From Lineus longissimus (Eukaryota > Nemertea > Pilidiophora > Heteronemertea > Lineidae): DNA of 60,000 nucleotides. Made by a program: the position numbers and the translations under genes. Numbering within the stretch: the first letter of the stretch is position 1; the number at the start of each line of letters is the position of its first letter. This document shows, in pieces, positions 47,153-60,000 of this stretch. The stretch is taken from assembly GCF_910592395.1 (NCBI RefSeq), contig NC_088308.1:1118001-1178000 (forward strand), read 5' to 3'. The notes beneath the pieces are model-generated. The model was not told the DNA's origin and did no database searches. It worked only from the letters and a program-made list of their open reading frames with translations.

Positions 47153-50100
47153 GAACAAGAAGCTTCCCTGAGTCCCATGGGGGTGAAGAAAAAGGAATCC
47201 CATCATTCAGACATGGGGGCAGAAATACCACTTTGTATGCAAACAGGCTTTTTACATCGTTATTCATTACTTATAAATATAGCAAATCATTGTGAGGGTT
47301 AATAACAAGGTAAAGAGGCGGAACGTTTATTTGCCCTACGATTGTAACTGAATAGAAAACTACATGGGCTACTTTTCCCCCAATTTGTATAAGGGAGCGA
47401 CCGACATTGTAAGAACCCGGGCGCCCTGACCAACCTGAGCGTGAGCGGGTTAAACAATCTTGAAAGTGTCAGTTCCACTTCAGTGTTGTTACTTATTGAA
47501 AGAGAGACAGTATCACTTGTACAAATTCAGAATTAATTACAATTTGTTTGAAATACAAAACATGGTGTGTGGTTTTCGGCGACGGCGCCAAAACTATTTG
47601 TTATTATTTGTCAGTTACATGTAAAGTATTTGAATGAATGTGGAATGCGCTGGAGAGAGTTTGTTGAAAAAATACATTCTGGTAGGTTTTTGAACACCTA
47701 AATGCCATAATAGGAAAACATAGTCTGGCTAATCGGTTAATACCGTTAGTCAGAAACGCCAATGCAATATATCTTTCGGTTTTGCTTGGATTTTTAACTT
47801 TCTTGAGTCTGAAGATCTTTTAAACAACTCTCACCTCTTGCACAGTTAAGTTTGAACTCTCTGCACCAACGAAATAATCATATGCTGAGGTCGTTCCCCT
47901 TTCCAACTTACCCTCCCAAAATTTGTAATTGGGCTAGTGCTTTTTCACAAATTCGAAATTTAGAGGGGGGGGGGGCTGAAAACAAACAGAAGACGCTCCA
48001 CTGTCTATATTTACCTAGAAAAGAGCGGAAGCTTTAAGCCATACTAACGTAACTTTCCAGACAATACGGTATTCTGAATAGATAGACAATGATCGCACAA
48101 TGCATGCAGATCGTTTCTTTTATTTGAAACTTTCTCCAGCAGCTGATGAAACACAAAATGAAATCATGGAAACGAATCCTACAGAACAAAACGAAACGGC
48201 ACCCGCAAACCGCAGGCGTGCCGACAGAATTCTACACCGGCCAAGGATTAAATCTCGAGATAGCGACATCTCTTGCAACCAATCGCAGTCACAATCAACA
48301 CCAGTCGCCTGAAAGACGAAGCATCTCTCGTCACATGACACGGAGGATGGTGGTGTCATTTAATGTCGCCAACGAATATTAATCTAATTACAGTTACATC
48401 ATCTAGTGTTGACATAATCACGGAAACGGGTCACTCAGCGCCTGCGTTCCCAAATGGACCCAATTGATTGATTATACAGGTTGACCCAAATGAATGCCAT
48501 CTTAAAAGTTGGTGCATTGTGCATCTTTAGAGTTAGCATTTTAAAGGCCGAAACGAAATTAAGATGAGTGCGTCTGAACGAAAAATTCGTAAGGCGGTAG
48601 ATTGTTCGTCTATAAAGATCTCTTTTGTCGGAAGTAATGTGAGACTAAACTCCCGTAAAGTCCCTATTAATTAAAACATAACCTTTGAATGAGCCGTTAG
48701 CGAGATATTTGAGTGGTACTTAAGCACTGTTGATCCCAATAAGTTGCAGTGAGTGTCTCTCGAAGGGTTCCCCTGTCCCGATCACCAGACATGACGGCGC
48801 CCCGCTAAGCTTCGAAGGCGGATTTTCGTCTAACTTGGATCAATATTGTGAAAAAAGAGGACCCTTGAAATCGCATTTTCTCTAAGTCCTGTCTTAACTC
48901 GCATAATCTGATCTTTGCGTTGGGATACAGAATAGTTATTCAACGACACTGTTAACTTTTGAAGGCTCCTTCAAGAGCTTTGACCAGTTCGAAACGCCTC
49001 AATTCCTTTGTTGTGAACAACATGTTTTTCCTCTACCGATTTTTCCGTTATTAGTCCCTTTGAACTTCACAAATGCAGTTATTTTCTTGTGAAGTTTTGC
49101 GAATTAAATGGCTTTTGTCGGAAGAAAGGAATTTAATGAATCTTTGTGTCCGGGAACTGCTGTACAACCCAAAGACTGTTGTGCACAAAATCTGCCATGA
49201 TATTGATCTGAGGAGAAAAAAATCATAAACTCGGGAAGCACTCATGATCACCTGTCTCACTATACACGGACTCTTACGCAGAAGTCATGGAAATTCCGAG
49301 CATGAGGGTATCATTCCTGAGCAAATATCTAACGGGTCGTGCTGCACGAACGGTGCAGACGATCGCAAATCAACCAGTGGATGTTAAAGGGTCAATTCTC
49401 TATTAAGAACAAAGTACAAAATCAGAGAGTTTCTGCTTCAATGTAAGAAGTGTGCGGCATGCTGCCACATATCTTCAGTTAGATCGCTCTTGGCACACGT
49501 TTGAACTGTGTTGTACAAATCGTTACATGGCCTCTCCTTCTAGCTGATTAACCAGGCTAATTTTCTTACACCCCTCTACTAACCAGACACTGATACCTCA
49601 ATACTTCTAAAGAACACGCGCCTAACTTAAGAAAACAAATTAAACTGAATTTGTGACGGATGTCAGGTTAAAAAAAACATGAATGGTGTGAAGTTATCAT
49701 TCCAGGGTCAATTATAGAATGACCAAACATTACGCAGTGATGACGACAAGTCTTTGAAAGTCACTGGCCTGATTTCTACAGTTGAACATTTTTGGAAATC
49801 TAATTTTGTACTGTCGACGCGCGTGCTTCGCAAACGACCTTTTATGGCCGCTTTGTTGGGAGAAGGAAGCCATGGTTTTCCCCTGAAACTGCAGAATAAC
49901 GGTTGATCTCAGGATCTACTGCCACTTTGACGAAACACAATCACATAACTGACAAACAAACGTGTTAAATATAACGAATTTTATGTATGCTTTCATTTCA
50001 GGTACATGTATTTCCCAAACCGGAAGTAGCATTTAAAAACAACATTTCTAAAGCTGGAGGTAACCGAAACCCTAGCATTCAGCATGACGGTCAGAGTGAG

Positions 50101-51061
50101 AATATTCCCTCGGCAGAGAGTACATTCACTTTTATGCATTCTCAATTGTGAAATACCAATTACTTCTTGTAGTTTTTCGTTCAGTTCAAGTTTCAAGTAT
50201 TGGCGGCTACTTTATCATGCCTTTGCAAAGCATTCTTCAAGTAATGACACTTGTTTATAAATACATTGTACATTATGCTCAATGATTAAAGGACAATAGC
50301 CTCGACACCTATGAATATTAGTCATAATGACTACAAAAACAGCAATTAAAATTATTGCAAAATCTGACTTAACCTGTCACTTTCACTCAAGGTTACGATG
50401 GCCGCAAATCTCCGGTCTCTTTTGAAACCAGCGAAAAAACACGCTCATTGTCTTTTCAATGTAATCCCCAACATTCAAATCTTGAATCACAAGTCTAAGT
50501 AAAACACTGACGCGGTCATTTTCCACTGATCTAATTCATTACTTATTACTCTCATATGGTCCATGCATTAGATAAATATTAAACTTTTTGTATTGTTTTT
50601 TTACAAACAATACATTTACACCCGCTTCTAAGTTTTCCTGCATTTATGCTGGCCTAAAAATGTCAGCGACATGTCACAATCAACTAACGTTCAATATTAC
50701 TGGCTCAATAACAGACGGGAGTCCTACACACCATGAAACTACCTCTCTGGCCATAAGTTACAAAACGATAATATTAATAATCTGTTTATGTACAAAATAT
50801 TTACACCCAATTTTTCCAGTTTATAGCACTATTTGTAAACTCCAAGAGTTGAACACATCTACGTGCCAGTATAGGAAGAGGTAGCCATTTCTGAGATATA
50901 GTCAGTGAGACAGTTTACCCACCAATGGCAGCACACGAAATTCGACTTTTGACTTCTAACGTCCATCACAACTCGACTAGCACTTGCCATGTCCACGGCG
51001 CCCGCGATCGAGTCGAGCGAACAACGAGGACGAGCGTCCAATGCGAGCGTCACATCCTGAG
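47153..51061. other. Intergenic DNA downstream of noggin, no gene recognised
   Basis: AT-rich with many short frames, none with a recognisable domain. It contains a (G)11 run at 47965-47975. The part nearest 51061 must hold the noggin 3' UTR. I found no unambiguous AATAAA on the minus strand close to the stop. Confidence 0.6.
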
Positions 51062-51950
51062 CTAACATCCACACTTACAACCTGACGTCACTGGAATCTG
51101 CGCCTCAATCCACGAACAGTCTTTCTCCTTCGTATCCCAATTCGACACACAGAAATACCTCAACAGAGTCAATTTAGTTGATGCCATGGGTTTGCATCGC
51201 ATCCCAGCAGGGATGGAACACGATTGCTTACTGTCACAACTACCTGTTTTAATCCAGCGCGGCCAGAATCGCACACCAATGTCCTTCCACTTATGTAACA
51301 CAGAACAGTGCGTATAAGATATGAGAAATCGCTTCACTTTGTTTCGTATTCTCTTGCTAACTTTTAATAATGAATTATCACTGTCTTTTGAGACGACTTT
51401 TCGTACTAAACGTCTGAGATCGCGTGGTATGTGGTGGCGATCGGGCGAACTGTACGTCCCGTTTGGACTGAGTATCATCTCTAATGGCTGCTCGACTGAC
51501 ATGAATTCGGGGTTGAAGTTTGATCCAAGGATTTTGTGCAGGATGCGAGGGTTCAATTCGAGACCTGCAATGGAAACGAGTAATGAAGAGCGTGTTTATA
51601 TGACAATCAATCACTTTCGAATAATAATCAAGCCCACTCGTCTTCATCCCTCTTTAAAAAATGGCCTCAAAAAAGACACACACATTCACAAAGTAGGTCA
51701 CCCAAATATTCCTTGACATAGCCAACATACCTTTTGGGTCGAGAGATGGGTCCACTGGCTCAATGAGGTCGACAGCGGAGTGTGTCTCGGACGGCATCGG
51801 GCGGCTTCCCCCTACAATCGGCGGACGCCGCGCGTTCAGCTTGTTGATTCGTATAGCGGACAGGGAGCCAAGTTTCCGCGCCAATGACACCGCCTGGATA
51901 CCGTTTGAGAGGTACATCAGGAACACCAAGATATGACCAACAGCACACAT
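51062..51950 (-). CDS. Noggin homologue, secreted BMP antagonist, two coding exons
   Basis: Noggin binds BMP-type ligands outside the cell and blocks receptor access. Exon 1 (51950-51731) and exon 2 (51564-51062) join in phase 1 (a GT donor after CCAAAAG, acceptor CATTGCAG) to give 240 residues. In order: a signal peptide (residues 1 to about 20, HILVFLMYL), a basic linker, the clip segment AVDLIEPVDPSLDPKG (59-74, matching the family VDLIE-DP--DPK motif), NPRILHKILGSNFNPEFM (78-95), a possible N-glycosylation site NGT at 108, a basic heparan-binding stretch KRIRNKVKR (144-152), then GVRFWPRWIKTGSC and the cystine-knot region with nine cysteines ending CKCGC. The length is close to the 232 residues of human noggin. 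Vertebrate NOG has one exon, so the intron is notable. It could be any noggin paralogue. Confidence 0.95.
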
Positions 51951-51953
51951 TTT

Positions 51954-51955
51954 CT
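51954..51955 (-). other. Putative 3' splice site in the noggin 5' UTR
   Basis: On the minus strand a pyrimidine tract, CTTTTCTCTTTTCAG, ends three bases before the noggin ATG (AAAATG). This is a strong acceptor, so the 5' UTR probably has at least one further exon upstream, between 52 kb and the promoter. Confidence 0.6.
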
Positions 51956-52041
51956 GAAAAGAGAAAAGTTGAGAAAGAAATCAATGATGATCCTTAGCAT
52001 TTCATGTTTTCTTTTTGGATGTGACAGGAACGATGTCTTTG

Positions 52042-52079
52042 GTTGAACCACCGACTTTTGAAAGTGTCGTTGGTTCAAC
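52042..52079. repeat. Hairpin-forming inverted repeat about 90 bp upstream of noggin
   Basis: Arms GTTGAACCACCGAC (52042-52055) and GTCGTTGGTTCAAC (52066-52079) match at 13 of 14 positions around a 10-base loop. It lies in the putative 5' UTR intron. Confidence 0.8.
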
Positions 52080-55000
52080 TGAGAAGAATTGTCACAAATA
52101 GAACTCCGGGAGCAAAAAAGCTTACAAAGATAGGGCATACCATGCTGACAGACGATAGGGTTGGTCATTTAATGGGAAAATCCAAATCTTGTTTTAGGTC
52201 TAGGTATCAGGGAAAGTCTGAGTGAGATTAACTCTGATCTGGCAAGATTTCGCAGTCGAACTCTAACTTGTAGAGTTGGGTGTGATCGCAATATTATCGT
52301 TTAGAATGCGGCTTGGATGGTTACGCTCAGCAAGACTCACTATAGTCTTCCCAATAAGAAAGTAATAAACCAGCCATGAATCTCAAGAGTGACACCAAGG
52401 ACATGACAAAACCTTAGTCAGCGCTTCGTCACAATTCAATGAAAGGATAAGGAAGATAAATGTTGATTGTTAATTTGGGATCATGAGATGATTCTGCGAG
52501 GTGCTTTTAACAAAACCAGAACGTGATGTAGTGACTTTATGAAAGATTGGACTCAGAAAGTTTGAAAAGAGTTTTTCAATTGAGGTCCCGTTAGAATGAC
52601 ATTGAGATGAGAGTGGATCGTAAGTGTCGTCCTCCGCATTCGCCATACAGAAAGTGACTTCACCTTGGGATTGCCACCGTATTTCTGTGTTATGATTGCG
52701 GTCACAGATGAGCTGTCAGTAAACAAGGAAATGACGAAAACGATTCGTATTCGAATTGAAACGTAAGGTCTTTCGCTACGGTTGGCCACTGAAGTACAGA
52801 ACATTTCATATCAGAGTTTGCGGTGATCTGAACTGAATTAAGTCAATGGCTTTAACAAAAGACAAGGTGTAGCAGAAATAATATGAAGGATTATAGTGAA
52901 GTTGGAAACTTCAAGCGCGCGGTCTCGTCCCGTTATTGGTGCACGACATCCCACTTCGCCGTCTTCTCAGGCACTTGTGCCGTCTCTCTTGGGCTCGATT
53001 AAGACCGTGGCCCGCGAACATGCTGTTGAGAGTTTCTGCAGTGATCATTTTGTTCAGTGGAATGATATCATTATATTCAATAAACCGCGACTGTCAGTGG
53101 CCTGGGAGATCGGCATATTCGATGCAGTTGTCATCGCCAGACATGTATTATACGTTGACAGTTCCAAACTTCAGCCCATGAACTACAGTTTAAGCGTCTT
53201 AAATTGATGGCTGGTGCAGCTTGTTGCCTATACACATCAGTATCGATCGTATCCGGAAGAAACTTAACATAACTGTTCACATTTGCGTCACATTAACGTA
53301 AAACAATAACAATGCGGTTTTGTGGCAAAAACTCGGCCCTAACAATTTGATACAAGAATACATGCAGATACATCATAACATGATGACTGACACTTCCACA
53401 AAAATAAAAAAAGCATTGTTATAAATTACAATTATCAAAATGAAACGAAATATTTCAGTGACAAGCTCGTCGTGTCTATGACCATAGTTATATCCAATCG
53501 TATCCAATAGCAAAATACTTCAAAAAGGTGCAATGAAAACACAGTATATATACCTTGGTGTTACGTCATCCGTAATGCGAATGTGAAACTACAATAGTAT
53601 CCTTTGACAGAAAAAACTCGAAAACTAAAACAATATTCTGTGGAAGCAGAATAAAATCCGAGTAAGGTAGAACCAAAAGGATAATCCGGTTGATGAAACA
53701 GAGGATGCAGTTGCGAATGTATCTATGTGAAGATATGCGAAAAGACGACGAGGTTGTGACAGGCGGACGACCGAACAAGAAGTGTTGTGATCTGAGCAAA
53801 CGAGGCCCTTAAAGGCTGAGTCCCCATTGTGAGCCATTGGTTCGGGGGAACAAACACCGCGACACGAAGTCTAGACGGCCGTGGCGTCAACGAGAACGCT
53901 TCATGCGCTCGCTATGTGTATACACTTAATCTATTGTTGGATTATTGTAAGACAATAGGCATGGTGTTAAGCTGTGGACACTCATTGTCGTTGTGTCATT
54001 GTGTTTTTGAGAGTCGCGCTGCGCCGCAAATAATAATGCTTTCTTTTCTCGCGATATACGCTTCTCATTCTATTCCTATCAAACTAGCTTTATTAAAATG
54101 ACCTTCTTTAATTGTTCCTCTCCAACTAATACTGATCTTTTGCTGCGGGCAATGGGGAACGCAGCGCCTTGGAATTAATTTCTTGAAGTTTACACGTATT
54201 AAAACTCGAGTGGAACGCCCGGTGAACTATCCATGGCGCCAACTTGAACTGGTTATAAAAACCACAAAATTAACGATTAACAAAGTTAATTTTATTCTCA
54301 AACGAGCCGAGTAATTTATAAAAATATCCGCTATAGAAGCCAACGAGCCCATAGTCGCCACCCCGTTATGATTTTAAATTGTATTGTAAAATTTTCGGTC
54401 ACGAGCGCATTTCCTGTTGAAATATGAATTTTCTTTAGCATGCGCGGACCGAAGGAGGTGTATATAGTTCGTAAGATGGACTCCTGTTGAGTTTAATCCT
54501 ACATTTTCAAATAAAAAAACCAACATGTATGTCAGTTTCGATCGCATATTTCCCACATTATTCTGACCCCGCGCGCTGCAGGCGGGCAGGCGGGCGCAGG
54601 CGGGCTCCGGGACCTGCACATGTAAAAATAGTAATTGAAATCTTCGGACCGTAATTTTTCTATTTAACATGCCTGGGAGACCTGGCTATAACTGAAACAC
54701 ATGTACTAGTGCAGTCTTTATAAGCAAAATGTATAAATGTTAGAGGTTTTTTACATTTTTTTGCTATTGTATTTTAAGTTCCACAGGTCAGTGTCAGGCC
54801 CACAATCGGTATCAACTTTGAGTCCCATCCCAGGCCAAGTTTGGTGAATATCGGCGCTTGTAAAAAGAGTGCTACAAGGGGTGGGGGGTGGGGACATTAT
54901 GTCAGACACCTTCCAGACATTTTAGATTTAAGAAACTATGGTGTTATTGATTGGAAGTGTGAATAAGCGTTGCTCCTTTGCCCGATGCAGGCGCAAGACA

Positions 55001-58000
55001 CCCGTGTGTGCGTGTGCAGATTGAGTGTGGAAAACACGCTGGGCGCCCCCTTTTATTGGAATGTTTATGACAAATCTATGGACTCATGTTTGAGCCTCTT
55101 GACTTCACCAATAAATTCTCAACGTAAATGGGGAAGTGAGAAAGATCATTCTCCACACAACAATACAAAACGCCACTATTTCTGCTTGGAGGATGATGAG
55201 CGTCTGCAAGTCCATTTCAGCAACAAGTATGTGCAGAGTGGAAATCTAAGAATGAAAGAGGATTTTTCAAAAAATCATCAAATACCTTGGTGATATCAGT
55301 TATCCAACCTTGAAAAGCATTTCGATTAGTTTTCCACATAAATCGCTATAATCCAAATAAAGAAAAAAGAACGGACAAAATCTTGGTCTTCGCACAGCAA
55401 ATCCAATGGAAAAGTGATCCAATAATGTCAAATTTTATTTGGGGGTAACTGGAGTGCGCTTATTTGGTTAATTGATTCAAGATTGAGTCGGTGACAGTGC
55501 TCATCGACCAATTACTCTAATTATATTTTGCAAGGGTAGATACATAATCCATTGGTGAGCAATGAGAACTGATGTAATCAATTACATCTTGATTACACTT
55601 GTAAACAAACTGAAGCTAATTACACTGTCATCTTTTAACTCCATACATCATGTACTTTACGTTAGGCACAGTAATTTGATTAGTGTGTCCTTGTAATTAG
55701 CTTGACAATATACTAGTGTTAGATTTTAAGTTTATTTAGTGCATGTATCTCATTTCTATAGACAACCATCACAATTACACCTAAAACCAAGCCATAACCT
55801 CCCAATATACGATATAAAATGGCCAATACATGTCACAACTTCCGTGCCAAAGTACCTCTCGTGGTGACATTTTATACCTTTTCTGGCGTCAAAGGCGCCG
55901 TGGCGTGTCATCAGTATAACTATCATGGCGTGTGGACATTGCTTTATTACGAAATAGGTAAGGAAAATGTAATAACATGCTTGATAATAGACAAGGGACC
56001 ATCCATTCATTATAACACACTATATTAGAATGAACTGTTGCTCATAAGGACATTTTTTCTTCGGACCAAGATTTCCTGATACAGCGGTAATCTGAAGTTG
56101 TAATAATCATGTGGACAACTGACGATCTCGATGATTACTTGATTTAGGAGTGATTGCTGTTTACAACTAATCAATTAAAACAGAAGAGGAACAAAACATG
56201 GGCATTATGTTTGAGTAAAAGCCTAGCCCGATCCATAACTTCACATCTCGCACATTTGTATAGCTTTTTCACACTTCGTATTGGCAATTAAACCGGCGCC
56301 AATTGAGAAATTCACGCGTTGCTGAGAAATACTCACAGCCGCGGAATATCTGTGAATGTGCATGTTTTTACAGAGCTTTGGGGCTTTGGAAACCATAGTC
56401 TGAAATCATGACGCCATAAGGGCTTCAGCCAATCGGATAGGCCTAACATGATATCTTCCCCGTACCATCGTTTTGTTATCTTCACAGTTAAAGATCATTG
56501 AAGCAGAGTCTTGGAAGACTCCGATCAAAATATCTCCAACATGCAGTGTCATTATCACCACTTTCATTGTGGAGTAGTTGTTCGTGGATAAACTGACAAA
56601 ATCATTTTCATAAAAAAAACCTCACTTTCTCCACGGCGCCTGTTTCTAAGAGATCATTTTATAAACCATGATTTAGGCATGAAACATGATAACATTTAAA
56701 AGAAAGTTAATCCGGCAATTGTCCTTTTTGAGCAATTGACATGATTACAGAATAGCTGTTCCCTGGTGATTATAGGAATCACATCTAATTGCTGTCATTA
56801 CTGGACAATACAAAACTATCAAACTGAATAATCCACCACTGAGCTGAGTGGAAAACGTAAAATCTCACACCACGGCGATAACTTTGTCGGTTTTTCGCAC
56901 TTCTTGTTGGCAATTTAACCGGCGCCAGTCCATGAACTAGCAGGTTGGGGAGAAATGAGCCATAGGATTTTGGCGGTGTTTGAAATGTCTTACAATATGA
57001 TTGAAACATTTATTTCATTATAAGTTTTGATCGATCTGTCAACACGGTTGATTATAACAGCAAAAGAAAAGTCGCTGCCTTTGTATTTTAATCAGTTTTG
57101 ATTGGACTTACTCACTTCGGTTGGTCCTTGCAGGTAATATGTTGATAAATATCGAAACCACCGTCAATGGGCGCTTTGCAAAAGCGTACGTTTGAAAGTA
57201 TTGGCAAGTCATGTAAGTTGCCTGCCCAAAAGACCTGTGCATCAATGTGCATATGCTTAAATTGATTAGGGAGGAGATTTTGATTTATATGATACATGTA
57301 ATAATGAGGATGAAGATGCGAAGGTAATGCTGCTGCTGATGATGGCGATGAAAATTCCCGTACATCCTTTGCAAAAAATGATGATACCATTACACTGCAT
57401 GCTGCTCAAGTGCTTAAATAATACAGGTGCTTAATCACAAGTAGCACATCCGTGGGATTAGCCGATTTGTGGCTGCTTACAGTTTGAATTACAGTCTTAT
57501 GAAGGAGAAGTCCTCAACTAGAGTCGCGGAAATGTTGACAGTATATCTTAAAATGTCGATCTGTTGCTTGAAACTTAATATGCACAGCCTGTCCTTACAT
57601 ATTGTAGCTCCTGAAGGTCTATTTGCACAAAAGCTTCGGGAAGATGAGTTCCGCCATGAGTCGAGCGTGTGTTACTCTGAGGTAAATACATCGAGGTCGG
57701 GACTTTATTCGGTCCTCAGAGGCAGTTAAGCGATGGTCATGTTCTAACAGCATGGGAAGTATCAGATGTACGAAGATACACCCATCCTCGAAAATCCTGA
57801 GTCAGTCGTATCCTCCTCCCCTCGTACACTTTACTGAGCTCTGTCGGTCGATCGTGTCAAGAGTTGGCATGAGCTTCAGGATGAGATACACCATGACTTT
57901 TTAATACTTTTCAGAGGAACAGTGTAGAAAACAGCCCGATTCATGCCCACACTAAGATACATGAGCAGATGAGTAAAGAAACTTGCACGCTGAAGTTAAA

Positions 58001-60000
58001 GTATAATTCGATATATCCTGCACAAGTTGAAAAAACGCTCGCTATAACGACGTGGTTAGGTTGGCGGTGATTGAACGCCTTCAGCGCCAGCACTTGCCAT
58101 AATGCCCCAACCAAACACCATCCAAAAGACAAAACCCCGTTTTAAGTGGGACGTTCTTTTAAATCTCAAGAGTGTCCACATTTTATCTTCTTTCATTGAA
58201 GAGAAAAGCCCACTCTCAAGGACATTTCTGGGCGCCCCAGTTCTTATGGCGTCGCTTAATAATTGTGCCACGAGTATAATTCTACTGACAGCAGATTACA
58301 CGTCACAAAGGTGATTTATCGGATTCAAGAAAAACCCTCCCTGTTTTATGAAAAATAGCATTAGTTTTAGCCGCAAACTAACTGCTCCTCAGTTGTGACT
58401 CAGTAATTCTTGTAAAAAGGCACAGTGGGGTGGAGTCCGGCCCAAGTTTATCGGCTCACTCATCAGTTGCCCTCCACCGGAACACTCAGTCTTGTTTGGT
58501 GACCGATCCCGTAGGAAATCAGTGGATGTTGTCTTCAGAGAATGGTGTTTACTGTAATAAAGACCACATAATAAAGACACAACTTTTGGGAGGATCTGTG
58601 GTCTAATATTCAGAATCTGTCCGAAACAGAGCAATTTCTCACTCAGTTTACTCGCCGCCGCGGCAACACTATACTCACTTGGCTCCACTCCAGCGGGCAT
58701 TTGATAATTTAAATTTTGTTGGTGGGAACGAAAGCACCGCCTAAAGACATCAATCCCAGCGCAGCAGCAGGTAACTCTTTTACCTCGGGAGCCAATTGTA
58801 TTTCTGCTGGCGACCAAGCAGGAAAAGGTGCGGTGGACAACTCTGGTTTTAGCTAACCTACCAAGCCGTGGCGATATCATTGGAACAACCAATCGATAAG
58901 GTGCATGCACCGCCTCCAATTTTTCGGAAGGAGCTGGTTCCGAGGTGTCGGACCCGAACGACTTTGACACTTGTATCAATAGAGCTGTCCCCATTGCACG
59001 GAAAAGATCTATCTGTCAGGAATGTCAAACTGTGCAAACATGGCCGCTTGATTTGTCATCTCGTGTTGTCCCGCCGGGGACCAGCGACAACACGCTTCAC
59101 CAAGATCAACAGCAACAGTCTTTCGCAATGGAGTGCCAATTCACACACTCATTTTGAAATTTCACTTTTTCCAGAGCTATTCCTTGTCTGAAAGTGAAAG
59201 CTCTTTGAGTATGTAATTGGGAGTATAGATTGCTCGTAATAAGTAAGAAAGTGTCACTCTTCACAGTAAGGAGCCAGGAGAAAGTGCACATCCATAAAAC
59301 TATAGGAACATTCCCGGAACGGTCGGAAGTAAACTGACCCACCACTGGTTTTACAATTTTGTTTGTGGTGTGTGAACTTCGCGGAAAATATCTCTGCGGG
59401 ACGACTTCATTGCAAAATTGTCACCTCAGATAGTATTCATAAATCAATATGCCGAAAAGACCTCTCGCCGTAGGTGAGATTATAGCCAGAAATCGAAGGC
59501 ATAGGCAGTTCCGTTTATACTGACGAGGAAGACGAATTTCGTTGCTGCATCAGTAAAAATAGCCAATGTGACCTTGTCGTCACGTAACACGACACAATTT
59601 GCCGATAAATATCAATAAACGAAACGATTAAGGAGCATAGGTTTCTCTCAGTCATAAACAACAATCAATGGAAATGTTGACACTCAGCGTCACATAGATG
59701 TCTCACCTCGTGTCGAGTCAGCGCCTAACAAGAATTACAGGTAATCTTCACATGATAATTAATGAAATTAGCACGAGAAAGGCGACTTTATTCACCATTA
59801 TCTTCAAATTAGGCAATTTCTCTCGCATAATGTTTCCTGAATGCACCTGTGTGGCGCCTCGGAGGTTGAGAGACATAAATCTCTGATAAATTACAACGGG
59901 GAAAGTGTCTATAGAGCGACCATGCCACAGTGAAATACGATGAAGCCTGCATCACATTCACTTCACCAAACAACCATGTGCATTTCACTGATAAGTCTTG
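52080..60000. other. Upstream flank of noggin, no gene recognised
   Basis: It must contain the noggin promoter and 5' UTR exon(s), which I cannot place. The longest open frames (minus 58389-58994, 201 codons; plus 54970-55293) show no domain or family likeness. A short GC-rich run of GCGGGC units lies near 54580-54607. A related pair of segments occurs at 56262-56311 and 56883-56933. Everything else is AT-rich and unremarkable. Confidence 0.55.
56262..56933 (+). repeat. Two diverged direct copies of a 50-bp segment
   Basis: Copy 1 (56262-56311) and copy 2 (56883-56933) share TTTTTC-CACTTC followed by TTGGCAATT and AACCGGCGCCA. Weaker likeness continues downstream (GAGAAAT). They are about 620 bases apart. 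They may be ends or fragments of one dispersed repeat. Confidence 0.65.

Noticed and set aside
58389-58994. 201-codon minus-strand frame near the right end
   Set aside because: Longest frame in the right flank, but it has no domain, no signal peptide and irregular composition, and competing frames overlap it on the other strand.

Overview
This is eukaryotic, almost certainly animal, DNA. It carries spliced genes with GT/AG introns, a secreted BMP antagonist, and both DIRS-type and CR1-type retroelements. The mobile-element mix and gene style suggest a marine invertebrate (a lophotrochozoan or an invertebrate deuterostome), but nothing here fixes the phylum. Most of the 60 kb is AT-rich non-coding DNA.

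Three host genes can be supported. (1) UTP6, the HAT-repeat protein of the U3 snoRNP/SSU processome, lies on the minus strand from 42759 (ATG) to 3547 (stop). I could place 20 coding exons with matching phases; they sum to 597 codons plus a stop. Thirteen exons are packed into 37.7-42.8 kb and seven into 3.5-6.0 kb, separated by one intron of about 31.8 kb. (2) Inside that intron, on the opposite strand, lies a single-coding-exon gene (29913-30911) for an unrecognised 332-residue protein with one membrane segment near its N-terminus. (3) A noggin homologue lies on the minus strand (51950 to 51062). It has two coding exons, a nine-cysteine C-terminal knot and a probable further intron in the 5' UTR.

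Layout. 1-3380: a DIRS-like retrotransposon on the minus strand, cut by the window edge inside its reverse transcriptase, sitting just downstream of the UTP6 stop codon. 3547-5965: C-terminal UTP6 exons. 5966-37734: the giant intron, holding a 410-bp inverted-repeat element (13128-13537), two copies of a mariner-type MITE, a duplicated 85-bp segment, G homopolymers and the nested gene. 37735-42759: N-terminal UTP6 exons, with two copies of a 5S/tRNA-like SINE in intron 1. 43034-43190: an array of CCATGG palindromes upstream of UTP6. 44619-45911: a 5'-truncated CR1/L2-clade LINE, whose tail abuts a 68-bp minisatellite (45905-46325). 46.3-47.2 kb: a more GC-rich block with an unrecognised open frame. 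51.0-52.0 kb: noggin. 52.0-60.0 kb: no gene recognised.

The three host genes show no common pathway. UTP6 acts in nucleolar 18S rRNA maturation, noggin is an extracellular developmental signal antagonist, and the nested gene is unknown. The most notable points are the nested antisense gene in one outsized UTP6 intron, the apparently new non-autonomous elements, and the two-exon structure of noggin.
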